Positions 1 through 6,879 of a DNA stretch of 8,709 bases are shown piece after piece. Position numbers and translations under genes: made by a program. The stretch comes from Candidatus Mesolinea sp. UBA5823 (lineage in GTDB: Bacteria > Chloroflexota > Anaerolineae > Anaerolineales > Anaerolineaceae). Below the pieces are notes generated by a model. That model ran no database searches, had not been told where the DNA came from, and saw only the letters and a list, made by a program, of their open reading frames with translations. The stretch spans positions 1-8,709 of the forward strand of contig DICP01000076.1 in the NCBI GenBank assembly GCA_002417685.1, read 5' to 3'. Each line of letters opens with the position of its first letter. Position 1 is the stretch's first letter.

Positions 1-40
1 TTTCCAAGAAAAACCCATACTGGCGACTTTATCAACCGAA

Positions 41-86
41 TAGGACATTTCTAAATTGCCAGCATTAGGACATTTCTAATTAGCCA
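41..86. repeat. Two direct repeats, probable end of an insertion sequence lying mostly left of the window
   Basis: The 14-bp word TAGGACATTTCTAA occurs at 41-54 and again at 66-79. Both copies continue into a similar tail (AATTGCCA after the first, TTAGCCA after the second), giving a repeat unit of about 21 bp with a 25-bp period. Closely spaced direct repeats of this kind are known at the ends of IS21-type and some related elements, where they bind the transposase. The repeats are the last thing before the flavin reductase stop codon at 96, so the element would extend leftward out of view. A short open frame at 2-43 (ending in residues ILATLSTE) stops on the TAG that begins the first repeat, so it could be the tail of a transposase gene, but it is far too short to identify. 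No inverted partner copy is visible in the window. Confidence 0.45.
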
Positions 87-95
87 TGACAGTGC

Positions 96-644
96 TTAAT
101 CACCGAGCGATTCCCCTTTCTGGATAAAACGATCGGCAGCGCGCAGCGCCACGATTTCCCCGAGGTATAAACGATGGTAGTCTTTACGCGGATAGTTGCT
201 CTCGATGCTGGCATCTGAAAAGTGCTCTGGATCTAAATCGGACCAATATATCTTGCGGCACTCGAGTACCAGCTCTGCCTCGGCATAGCAGGGCGCGTAC
301 ACTTTTGTAGAAGCAATCGGGGTGAGGTGGGTCTTGGCGATTTTGTCCTCATCTCTGCCAGAATGACTGCCTAAATAGGCTACATCGCGAGCGTAAGCAG
401 ATGGAAAAGCGCATACTGTAAAATCTGGCGAACTCTCCATAAAGGTGTAGGTATAACGCGTGGGGCGGACGGCAACCATAAAGCAGGGTTTATTCCATAA
501 AACCCCAATCAGCCCCCAGCTGATCGTCATTGCGTTGAAAGCATGTGTGGCAAAATCGCCACTGGTTAGCACCAAAGCCTGGCGGTCGATGAGGTCTTGA
601 GGGTTAATCACAAGTTCAGAAAAACCGATGGGCTTTAAATCCAT
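96..644 (-). CDS. Flavin reductase-family protein (FMN-binding split barrel, flavoredoxin-like)
   Basis: This 182-residue protein is full length for the flavin reductase-like / flavoredoxin family, which binds FMN and passes electrons between NAD(P)H or ferredoxin-type donors and acceptors in the cytoplasm. The family signature is clear: NAMTISWGLIGVLWNKP at residues 37-53, then RPTRYTY at 60-66, which contributes to flavin phosphate binding, and GSHSGRDEDK at 92-101. There is no signal peptide or membrane segment. The start at 644 is supported by an AAAGGAG Shine-Dalgarno sequence 7-8 bases upstream (minus strand). The gene stands alone, divergent from the flippase-like gene, and its 3' end lies about 10 bp from the left-edge repeats. 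The physiological partner and substrate cannot be read from the sequence; family members serve oxygen defence, sulfur metabolism or as reductase partners of oxygenases. Family assignment is firm, exact role is open. Confidence 0.9.
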   Translation of the reverse strand: MDLKPIGFSELVINPQDLIDRQALVLTSGDFATHAFNAMTISWGLIGVLWNKPCFMVAVRPTRYTYTFMESSPDFTVCAFPSAYARDVAYLGSHSGRDEDKIAKTHLTPIASTKVYAPCYAEAELVLECRKIYWSDLDPEHFSDASIESNYPRKDYHRLYLGEIVALRAADRFIQKGESLGD

Positions 645-713
645 AATACAGCTCCTTTCATATCGTTTTCCATGCCCATTTTAATGCTAATCTTTCTCTG
701 ATAAGCACTTAAA
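645..713. other. Divergent intergenic region between the flavin reductase and flippase-like genes
   Basis: This short AT-rich spacer must hold the start signals of both diverging genes. On the minus strand a TAAAAT word (683 down to 678) is a possible -10 box for the flavin reductase gene, without a recognisable -35 box. On the plus strand the spacer leads into the GTATAAT word at 714-720. No strong inverted repeat that would suggest a shared operator was seen. Confidence 0.4.
652..658 (-). promoter_or_regulatory. Shine-Dalgarno site of the flavin reductase gene
   Basis: Read on the minus strand this is AAAGGAG, placed 7 bases before the ATG whose first base is at 644. It fixes the start codon of the flavin reductase gene. 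Confidence 0.85.
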
Positions 714-720
714 GTATAAT
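714..720 (+). promoter_or_regulatory. -10 promoter element (GTATAAT) of the flippase-like / membrane protein unit
   Basis: TATAAT, a perfect -10 consensus, lies at 715-720 and is preceded by G. Transcription would begin near 727, leaving a leader of about 20 bases before ATG 747. The place expected for a -35 box (about 691-698) is pyrimidine-rich and does not resemble TTGACA. The same GTATAAT word recurs before ruvB and before the GT2 gene. Confidence 0.6.
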
Positions 721-746
721 TGGCTTCAGATTGGGCACTGCATGTG

Positions 747-1718
747 ATGGAAACCAAGCCAAAAAACCGTTGGAATATCATCATCCGTTGGGTTGGGACG
801 ATTATAGCCATCGTTATCTTGGTTTACCTCTTCTCGCAAATTGGCGCAGCGGAAACCTGGGCGACTATCCAGCGCATTTCCGGTTGGCGGATTGCCGCGG
901 TGCTCACACTCGTGTTTGTCTCACGCTTTGCAACTTTTGGGCGCTGGCATAGCCTTCTGCAGGTGCAGGAGATGCGCGTCCCCTGGAAAGACAGCCTCAG
1001 GCTGACCTTTGCCGGATTGTTTGCCTCCAACGTTCTACCGACTACCGTTGGTGGGGATGTGGTACGTTTGGCTGGCGCGGTGCGCATTGGGATCAACCCT
1101 GCCTTGGCTGCAGCATCGCTGATAGCGGACCGGTTAGTAGGTATGGCAGGGATGTTCTTAGCTCTTCCTTTTGCTATCCCTAGCTTTGTGGCTTATCTTA
1201 ATCAGAACGGGATGCGTAGCAGCGTGTCTTTATTTTCAGCAGTGCCATTTGTGTCCAATGCTTGGAACAAAATCCAACAGGCTTTTAAAAATGTATTTTC
1301 CAACTTTAAATATTGGGCTAAAAACCCGCTGATTCTGCTGCGTGCCCTTGGCTTTACCTTTATTCACATGTTGGCAACTTTTCTCATCGTCCAAATCTTG
1401 ATTGAGGGCATGGGGGAGAGCATGCCTTTCGGGCAGATAGCTGGCTTGTGGAGCCTGACATACTTTATCACGCTCCTTCCTATTTCCATTAATGGCTTAG
1501 GGCTGCAAGAAGTCACGATTACAAACCTGTTTTCAGTGGTAGGCGGGCTGCAGCCCTCCACAAGTATCAGCTTAGCCATTTTGCTGCGCGTCGCTTGGAT
1601 GATTGGCAGCCTGCCGGGGGCGTTTACCCTCTCGGGGATTTTAGGCGACGCGAAAAAACAATCGGAAACGGTTGGGCAAGCTGAGGTAGATTCTGACCAA
1701 GGCTTGAAAACGATATGA
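747..1718 (+). CDS. Flippase-like integral membrane protein (LPG_synthase_TM / UPF0104 family)
   Basis: The 323-residue protein is nearly all membrane helix and matches the lysylphosphatidylglycerol synthase transmembrane-domain family, stand-alone members of which are annotated as flippase-like or AglD-like. Family motifs are NVLPTTVGGDVVR at residues 95-107, ADRLVGM shortly after, and GLGLQE near the C-terminal third. The soluble aminoacyl-transferase domain of true MprF is absent, so lysine transfer to phosphatidylglycerol is not implied. A longer reading from TTG at 720 is unlikely because that codon overlaps the TATAAT box; GTG 744 or ATG 747 are realistic starts, and ATG 747 is chosen. 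No Shine-Dalgarno sequence is evident. The stop overlaps the next gene's start (ATGA, 1715-1718), so the two are co-transcribed and probably translationally coupled. A role in moving or modifying a lipid-linked sugar or phospholipid is inference. Confidence 0.87.
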   Translation: METKPKNRWNIIIRWVGTIIAIVILVYLFSQIGAAETWATIQRISGWRIAAVLTLVFVSRFATFGRWHSLLQVQEMRVPWKDSLRLTFAGLFASNVLPTTVGGDVVRLAGAVRIGINPALAAASLIADRLVGMAGMFLALPFAIPSFVAYLNQNGMRSSVSLFSAVPFVSNAWNKIQQAFKNVFSNFKYWAKNPLILLRALGFTFIHMLATFLIVQILIEGMGESMPFGQIAGLWSLTYFITLLPISINGLGLQEVTITNLFSVVGGLQPSTSISLAILLRVAWMIGSLPGAFTLSGILGDAKKQSETVGQAEVDSDQGLKTI

Positions 1719-3658
1719 ATAACCAATCCAGATTAAAGTCATTTTTAAAGTCGAGTGTAGTCTTGTTGGGAATTCTTTCTGCTGGCTACCTCATAGAGAA
1801 TATACAATTTCGCGGGCGCTCTTTTATGGCTGTGGCTGCGTTGCTCATTGTTCTATTTGTCTATGGCATTTGGCTATTCGGCTTCCAGCAGAGCATGGAA
1901 AAATATGAGCCAATAGGAGTACCTGTCTGGCTGGTGTGGTTGGTTATTGGCGTGTTCGTTAGTGTGCTGCTGGCGTTGTGCTTCACGCAAAGCTTTCAGC
2001 TCATTGATTCGGCGCTCGGACGTTTGCTGCTCAGCTGTACGTTGGCAACAGCAGGCGTAGCGCTGCTTAGCCTTACGCAGCAACAACGCTCGCCCTATTT
2101 ATATTTTGCTATGATCTTGCTTGGCTTTGGCGCGCTTTACCGGCTGGGCGTGTTTATCCCGCAGATCCAATCTACGCCTTTCTCGCTGGGCTGGTCCGAA
2201 GGTAGCCGTTACTATAATGCCTCGCTCTTCCTTTCAGAATCGATCTACGGGGAACAGTTGCCGTTGCCCGTGCTGCATCCTTCTCGCTACCTTATGCAAG
2301 CGGTGCCCTTCTTCCTGGGCATCCGCTCGATTTTAGTCCATCGGTTGTGGCAGGTGCTGCTGTGGATTGGGATGACAGCCTGGGGCGCCGCGCTGCTTGC
2401 TAAGCGCTTTCGGGGCAAGTTAGCTCTGCCATTTTGGCTTTTGATTATTGCGCTCGCGCTCTTTTTCTTCCAAGGTGCAGTTTATTTTCACTTGATGGTA
2501 TGCGTGATCTTGGTGCTTATGGGTTATCAGAAGGGTAAGCCCTGGCGTACGCTGCTTTTTGTGCTGCTTGCTTCGGTGTGGGCGGGCATCAGCCGGGTCA
2601 ACTGGATGCCTGTCCCCGGTTTGCTGGCGGCTGCACTTTATCTCTTGGATGAGCCACTGGATGGTAAGCCTTGGCTCAAATATGTATCCTTTCCAGTGCT
2701 TTGGGCTGTTGCGGGTGTAGGCACGGCTTGGCTTAGTCAACAGGTATATATTCACCTCTCAGGCAATGACCCAGCGCTTTTCGGTTCAGCGTTCAGCTCC
2801 GAGCTGCTCTGGAGCCGATTGTGGCCTAATGCAACTTTCTCGTTAGGGATTATCTTCGCGATTTTGCTGGTTTGCTTGCCTGGTTTTATTTTGCTTTGGG
2901 AAACCTGGCACAATGGAAGCAAACCGCAAGTGCATTGGCTGCGCTGGCTAGGACTGGCTGCGATTTTACTTGCCTTCTTAGGGGGAGGCATCTTGGTGAG
3001 CTTGAAAATCGGGGGTGGCGGAGACTTGCACAACTTGGATGCATTCCTGGTGTTTTGGGCGTTGATTGCTGGCAGCTTAATCACTGGGGCGTATACGGCT
3101 GAGCGAACCCAGCCAGCGGTTAGCCCTCTCAAAATCGAATCGTTCGGTTGGATATTAGCGATGGTTGTACCTGTGTTTTTTGTGGTCATGCAAGGGGCGC
3201 ATTGGGGTTTTATTCCGCGAGAGGCACAGATGCCTGAGGTGCAGCAGATGCAAGCCGTGCTGGATCTCCTCAAGGACCAGCCTGGCGAGGTGTTGTTCAT
3301 CGCTGACCGCCAGCTGGTCACCTTTGGAGAGATCGAAGGCGTCCGGATGGAACCAGATTACGAAAAAGTCTTTTTGATGGAAATGGCGATGGGCAATAAC
3401 AAGCCCTATCTGCAAGGCTTTTACCAACAGATTTCGAGCCACGCCTATAAGGCTATTATCACCGATACGCTCTATACCGGAAAGCAAGGGCAAACCCATG
3501 CGTTTGGGGATGAAAATGACACCTGGGTGATTAAGGTCTTGATACCGATGTTAGAAGAGTATGAACCGGCAGCAGACTGGCAGAATGGCGGGATCAACTT
3601 GCTTATTCCAAAAGGTCAGCCAGAGCTTCTGGAGGCAATCCAGCAGTTAGCCCCGTGA
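1715..3658 (+). CDS. Large polytopic membrane protein of unknown function, possibly GT-C glycosyltransferase-like
   Basis: I do not recognise this 647-residue protein by name. It has roughly a dozen hydrophobic helices spread from residue 12 to about 497, followed by a soluble, charged tail of about 150 residues (500-647). The layout of many helices and then a soluble C-terminal domain resembles GT-C glycosyltransferases and related polyprenyl-sugar-using enzymes. Two polar, glycine-rich motifs stand out in otherwise hydrophobic sequence: GWSEGSRYY around residue 162, which carries acidic E162 in what could be an outer loop, and GGGGDLHNLD at 433-442. No DXD pair typical of classical GT-C first loops was seen, so the enzymatic assignment stays tentative. 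It overlaps the upstream flippase-like gene by 4 bp and so belongs to the same operon. Its stop is 3 bp from the convergent GT2 stop. Confidence 0.8.
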   Translation: MNNQSRLKSFLKSSVVLLGILSAGYLIENIQFRGRSFMAVAALLIVLFVYGIWLFGFQQSMEKYEPIGVPVWLVWLVIGVFVSVLLALCFTQSFQLIDSALGRLLLSCTLATAGVALLSLTQQQRSPYLYFAMILLGFGALYRLGVFIPQIQSTPFSLGWSEGSRYYNASLFLSESIYGEQLPLPVLHPSRYLMQAVPFFLGIRSILVHRLWQVLLWIGMTAWGAALLAKRFRGKLALPFWLLIIALALFFFQGAVYFHLMVCVILVLMGYQKGKPWRTLLFVLLASVWAGISRVNWMPVPGLLAAALYLLDEPLDGKPWLKYVSFPVLWAVAGVGTAWLSQQVYIHLSGNDPALFGSAFSSELLWSRLWPNATFSLGIIFAILLVCLPGFILLWETWHNGSKPQVHWLRWLGLAAILLAFLGGGILVSLKIGGGGDLHNLDAFLVFWALIAGSLITGAYTAERTQPAVSPLKIESFGWILAMVVPVFFVVMQGAHWGFIPREAQMPEVQQMQAVLDLLKDQPGEVLFIADRQLVTFGEIEGVRMEPDYEKVFLMEMAMGNNKPYLQGFYQQISSHAYKAIITDTLYTGKQGQTHAFGDENDTWVIKVLIPMLEEYEPAADWQNGGINLLIPKGQPELLEAIQQLAP

Positions 3659-3661
3659 GTT

Positions 3662-4627
3662 TTAGGCTTTCGAGCATTCGCCACCTGCTTTGATAACTTC
3701 CCGGATTTCGTAGGTACGTTTATTTTGCGATTCATAGTAGGTACGCATCAGCAGCTCAGCAATCAGCCCTAACAAGATTGATATGAAGCCGAGGATGAAA
3801 GACATCACACTGATTTGGAACCAAGGCGAACCCAACACAGGGATACCCGCTGCCACCCGCCGAATCGCTAACCATAGTAAAACCAAGAAGCTTGCAACCA
3901 TCAAGCCCAGCCCCACGCCGCCAAATAAGTGAATTGGCTTCTTGGAATAACTCAGCAAGAATTTGACGGTCATCAGGTCCAGCAGCACTTTGAAGGTGCG
4001 CTCCAAACCGTAATTTGCTTTGCCATGGATGCGTGGGTGGTGGTGGACGACCACTTCGCTGATTTTGGCGCCGGCTTCGGCAGCATAGACGGGGATAAAG
4101 CGGTGCATCTCACCATAGAGACGGATCTGGTTGAAAATCTCTCGGCGGTAAGCTTTGAGCGTACAGCCATAATCGTGCAAGTGCACGCCGGTTACTGTGG
4201 AGATGAGCCAATTCGCAGCTTTGGAGGGGATCGTACGTGTCAATTTGTTATCCTGGCGGTCTTTTCGCCAGCCGCTGACCACATCATAGCCTTTGTTAAG
4301 TTCTTCCAGCAGTAAGGGGATATCGGCTGGGTCATTTTGCAAGTCGGCATCCATCAAGATGATTACATCTCCATTCGAATGGTCGATGCCAGCAGTGATG
4401 GCGGCGGTCTGACCATAGTTGCGGTTGAGAAGGATGACCTGGACCTGCTCAGGGTTTTGCGCAGCCAATTCGCGCAGAACCTCAGCACTGCGGTCTTTGC
4501 TGCCGTCGTCCACAAAGGTAACATCCCAGGGGATGTCGAGTGGAATCACCGCTGCTTGAATTTCCTGCCAGAGGAGCGGTAGGTTTTCTTCTTCGTTATA
4601 TACCGGGATCACTAATGAGAGTTTCAT
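3662..4627 (-). CDS. GT2 glycosyltransferase, polyprenyl-phosphate sugar synthase type (DPM1/GtrB/ArnC-like)
   Basis: The 321-residue protein starts with the GT2 signature LSLVIPVYNEEENLP (residues 3-17), continues with FVDDGSKDRS at 38-47 and NRNYGQTAA at 68-76, and has the metal/nucleotide-binding DADLQ at 93-97. A glycosyltransferase A domain fills residues 1 to about 220. Two membrane helices follow, at about 231-255 and 270-293, with a basic cytoplasmic tail. This is the plan of enzymes that transfer a sugar from a nucleotide donor to dolichyl or undecaprenyl phosphate on the cytoplasmic face. ATG 4627 is chosen because GGAGG lies just upstream and the family N-terminus begins there; an in-frame extension to 4771 would cross the promoter and encodes no family sequence. 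The actual sugar cannot be told. It converges on the membrane-protein operon, hinting at a shared pathway. Confidence 0.92.
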   Translation of the reverse strand: MKLSLVIPVYNEEENLPLLWQEIQAAVIPLDIPWDVTFVDDGSKDRSAEVLRELAAQNPEQVQVILLNRNYGQTAAITAGIDHSNGDVIILMDADLQNDPADIPLLLEELNKGYDVVSGWRKDRQDNKLTRTIPSKAANWLISTVTGVHLHDYGCTLKAYRREIFNQIRLYGEMHRFIPVYAAEAGAKISEVVVHHHPRIHGKANYGLERTFKVLLDLMTVKFLLSYSKKPIHLFGGVGLGLMVASFLVLLWLAIRRVAAGIPVLGSPWFQISVMSFILGFISILLGLIAELLMRTYYESQNKRTYEIREVIKAGGECSKA

Positions 4628-4631
4628 CCAG

Positions 4632-4636
4632 CCTCC
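4632..4636 (-). promoter_or_regulatory. Shine-Dalgarno site deciding the GT2 start
   Basis: On the minus strand GGAGG lies 4 bases before ATG (first base 4627). Spacing is slightly short but the match is perfect, and it rejects the 48-codon upstream extension of the frame. Confidence 0.8.
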
Positions 4637-4675
4637 AAGAGCTTTGCAACTGCGCTCGGCAAACAACCATCGCCA

Positions 4676-4682
4676 ATTATAC
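4676..4682 (-). promoter_or_regulatory. -10 promoter element (GTATAAT) of the GT2 gene
   Basis: Minus-strand GTATAAT, with the TATAAT hexamer running from 4681 to 4676. Transcription would begin near 4669 and give a leader of about 42 bases that includes the GGAGG site. The 17-bp-spaced upstream hexamer is TCAGCT, which is not a -35 box. Confidence 0.55.
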
Positions 4683-4747
4683 CCACACTTTGGCAGATAG
4701 CTGATGTTGTTGGCGTGTGCAATGGAGCGGTCGAGGGACATTCTTAG

Positions 4748-4754
4748 GTATAAT
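4748..4754 (+). promoter_or_regulatory. -10 promoter element (GTATAAT) of ruvB-queA, predicting a leaderless mRNA
   Basis: TATAAT at 4749-4754, preceded by G. The first base of the likely ruvB ATG is 4762, only 7 bases after the hexamer, which is where RNA polymerase would normally start. The bases between (AACAACG) hold no Shine-Dalgarno sequence. At the -35 distance the sequence is AGCGGT, with no match to TTGACA. Confidence 0.6.
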
Positions 4755-4761
4755 AACAACG

Positions 4762-5805
4762 ATGATTGCAAAAGAAGACGATGGCATGCTCAGCGGTCAA
4801 CGCCAGCCGGAAGACCTGGCGAACATTGCGCTGCGCCCAAGATCTCTCAAGGACCTGATTGGCCAGGACCAGGTTAAGAATAACTTAGAAATCCAAATTA
4901 AAGCCGCCAAGCAGCGTGGAGAAGCGCTCGAGCATGTGCTTTTTTATGGTCCGCCTGGGTTGGGGAAGACGACGCTTTCACATATATTAGCCACAGAGAT
5001 GGGTGTGAACATCAAAGTTACCTCCGGTCCAGCCATCGAGCGTGCAGGAGATTTAGCGGCGATTCTCACGAATCTGCATGTGGGCGATATCCTTTTTATT
5101 GATGAAGTCCACCGCTTGGGGCACAACGTCGAAGAGATTCTCTACCCGGCGATGGAAGATTTTGCTTTGGATATCATCATTGGCAAAGGACCGGCAGCTA
5201 AGTCTGTGCGCCTTAAGTTGCCGCGCTTTACTGTCGTTGGGGCGACGACGCGCTTAGCATTGCTTACGGCTCCTTTACGTGCCCGGTTTGGAGCTGTCTA
5301 CCGCCTGGATTATTACGACGAAGAGGCTTTGGTCGCGATTCTGCGCCGCGGAGCAGAACTTTTGGCATTAGATTATGAAGAAGATGGCATTCGGGAGATC
5401 GCGCGCCGTTCCCGCGGAACTCCGCGTATTGCTTTACGTATCCTCAGGCGTGTGCGCGATTATGCTCAAGTGCGTGGCGATGGGGTTATCACCGCGGAGA
5501 TTGCGATTTCCAGCTTAAACATGCTGAACATTGATGTGATGGGCTTGGATGAGCTTGATCGGCGGGTGCTTCTTTGTATTATCGAGAAGTACGCCGGCGG
5601 TCCCGTTGGCTTGAATACGGTGGCGGCATCCGTTAGTGAAGAAGCGGATACGATTATGGATGTGGTCGAACCTTACCTCATGCAGTTGGGATTTTTAGAG
5701 CGTACAGCTCAGGGACGCGTTGCAACCGCATTGGCATATGATCATCTCGGCAAACCTTTTAATGGCAACCGCGAACAGCCACCACTTTTCAACCAACACT
5801 CATAG
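4762..5805 (+). CDS. ruvB: Holliday junction branch migration ATPase RuvB
   Basis: RuvB is the hexameric motor that, loaded by RuvA, drives branch migration of Holliday junctions during recombinational repair. The 347-residue reading has all family parts in order: an N-terminal RPRSLKDLIGQ segment, Walker A GPPGLGKT (63-70), Walker B LFIDEVH with D114 and E115, sensor 1 GATTR (160-164), the arginine-finger region PLRARFG (171-177), sensor 2 GTPRI (219-223), and a C-terminal winged-helix domain with GGPVGLNT and GRVAT. Usual RuvB has PLRDRFG, so the D-to-A change is mild variation; both arginines remain. ATG 4762 fits a leaderless start. ATG 4786 (MLSGQRQ...) with a weak purine-rich upstream stretch is the alternative, and GTG 4717 is rejected because it precedes the promoter. 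ruvA and ruvC are not in the window. queA follows with no gap. Confidence 0.96.
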   Translation: MIAKEDDGMLSGQRQPEDLANIALRPRSLKDLIGQDQVKNNLEIQIKAAKQRGEALEHVLFYGPPGLGKTTLSHILATEMGVNIKVTSGPAIERAGDLAAILTNLHVGDILFIDEVHRLGHNVEEILYPAMEDFALDIIIGKGPAAKSVRLKLPRFTVVGATTRLALLTAPLRARFGAVYRLDYYDEEALVAILRRGAELLALDYEEDGIREIARRSRGTPRIALRILRRVRDYAQVRGDGVITAEIAISSLNMLNIDVMGLDELDRRVLLCIIEKYAGGPVGLNTVAASVSEEADTIMDVVEPYLMQLGFLERTAQGRVATALAYDHLGKPFNGNREQPPLFNQHS

Positions 5806-6849
5806 ATGGTAGATTCCAATTTGATAAACATGAGAACGGAAGATTTTGATTATGTGCTGCCGCCAGAATTCATTGCTCAAACGCCGGCAGAACCTCGTGA
5901 TAGCTCGCGCCTGATGGTTTTAGAGCGCGATAGCGATCGTGTTCGGCATGACTTCTTTTATAACATTGGGAAGTACCTCAAACCGGGTGATTTGTTAGTA
6001 ATTAACCGCACACGGGTGATCCCCGCGCGGTTTTATGGTTTTAAATTGCCGGGTAAGGGTAAGGTGGAAGTACTCCTCCTGCGTCAGATTAATAAAACCA
6101 CGTGGGAGTGCCTTGTTGGAGGGAAAGGTATGCGCGAAGGCGTGGAGCTGCAGATCGAGCATGGTCCGCGGGCACAGATTACTGCTGTGCTGGATGGTGC
6201 TAAGCGGCTGATAACCTTTGCTGACCCTATTGAAGCGTATTACGCCGAAGCGGGGCATACCCCTTTACCGCCTTATATTCATAACCCTAATGTCGATCCT
6301 GAGCGCTATCAGACGGTTTATAGCAAAATCCCAGGTTCAGCAGCGGCGCCAACTGCAGGCTTGCACTTCACAGAGAGCTTGATCCAAGCTTTAAAAGATG
6401 AAGGGATTGGTTTTGCCGAGATTACACTTCATGTTGGGTTAGACACTTTTGCACCCGTGACGGAAAGCGATCCGCAGACCCACAAAATCCACACGGAATG
6501 GTGTGAGCTAAATCAAACTACAGCTGATCAAATCAACCAGGCTCGCCAGCAAGGTGGGCGGATCATTGCTGTGGGCACTACCAGTGTGCGTACCTTGGAG
6601 AGCGCAGCGAGTCACTCAGAAGATGGCTTGGTAAAGCCTTTTTCTGGGCAGACCGGGCTGTATATCCTACCCGGTTACAAATTCCACGGGATCGATGGAA
6701 TGATTACGAATTTTCACTTACCAAAATCGACGCTGATCATGTTAGTAAGCGCCTTTGCTGGGCGAGAGAAAATCCTTCAGGCTTACGAGATTGCCAAGGC
6801 AGAGCGCTATCGTTTTTATTCTTTTGGCGATGCAATGTTAATCCTTTAA
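5806..6849 (+). CDS. queA: S-adenosylmethionine:tRNA ribosyltransferase-isomerase QueA
   Basis: QueA transfers and isomerises the ribosyl moiety of AdoMet onto preQ1-modified tRNA, giving epoxyqueuosine, the penultimate queuosine step at the wobble base of GUN anticodons. Conserved blocks are TRVIPARFYG near the N-terminus, HTPLPPYI around 150-157, YQTVYSKIPGSAAAPTAGL from 168, AVGTTSVRTLES (255-266), NFHLPKSTLIMLVSAFAG (302-319) and YRFYSFGDAM at the C-terminus. Length (347, or 339 from the internal Met) is normal. The first ATG abuts the ruvB stop (TAGATG), while family N-termini align best with Met9 (MRTEDFDY, ATG at 5830). Neither has a Shine-Dalgarno sequence, so translation is probably coupled to ruvB. 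ruvB-queA adjacency is common in bacteria; the usual partner tgt is not present here. Confidence 0.96.
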   Translation: MVDSNLINMRTEDFDYVLPPEFIAQTPAEPRDSSRLMVLERDSDRVRHDFFYNIGKYLKPGDLLVINRTRVIPARFYGFKLPGKGKVEVLLLRQINKTTWECLVGGKGMREGVELQIEHGPRAQITAVLDGAKRLITFADPIEAYYAEAGHTPLPPYIHNPNVDPERYQTVYSKIPGSAAAPTAGLHFTESLIQALKDEGIGFAEITLHVGLDTFAPVTESDPQTHKIHTEWCELNQTTADQINQARQQGGRIIAVGTTSVRTLESAASHSEDGLVKPFSGQTGLYILPGYKFHGIDGMITNFHLPKSTLIMLVSAFAGREKILQAYEIAKAERYRFYSFGDAMLIL

Positions 6850-6879
6850 CATTTACTCTATTCTAATAAATGCATCGTA

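Noticed and set aside
720..746. TTG-initiated N-terminal extension of the flippase-like protein
   Set aside because: The TTG overlaps the last base of the TATAAT box and would lie upstream of the predicted transcription start.
2752..3321. Long minus-strand open frame opposite the large membrane protein
   Set aside because: It is rich in Ser, Lys, Pro and Thr with no recognisable domain, and lies wholly antisense to a well-formed membrane-protein gene.
3650..3675. Bidirectional terminator between the convergent membrane-protein and GT2 genes
   Set aside because: Only 3 bp separate the stop codons and no GC-rich hairpin followed by a T-run was found on either strand.
3929..4315. Plus-strand open frame opposite the GT2 gene
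   Set aside because: It is antisense to conserved GT2 coding sequence and has no supporting start signal or domain.
4628..4771. N-terminal extension of the GT2 glycosyltransferase, 48 codons
   Set aside because: It crosses the GTATAAT element and the GGAGG site, encodes no GT2-like sequence, and would overlap the ruvB start.
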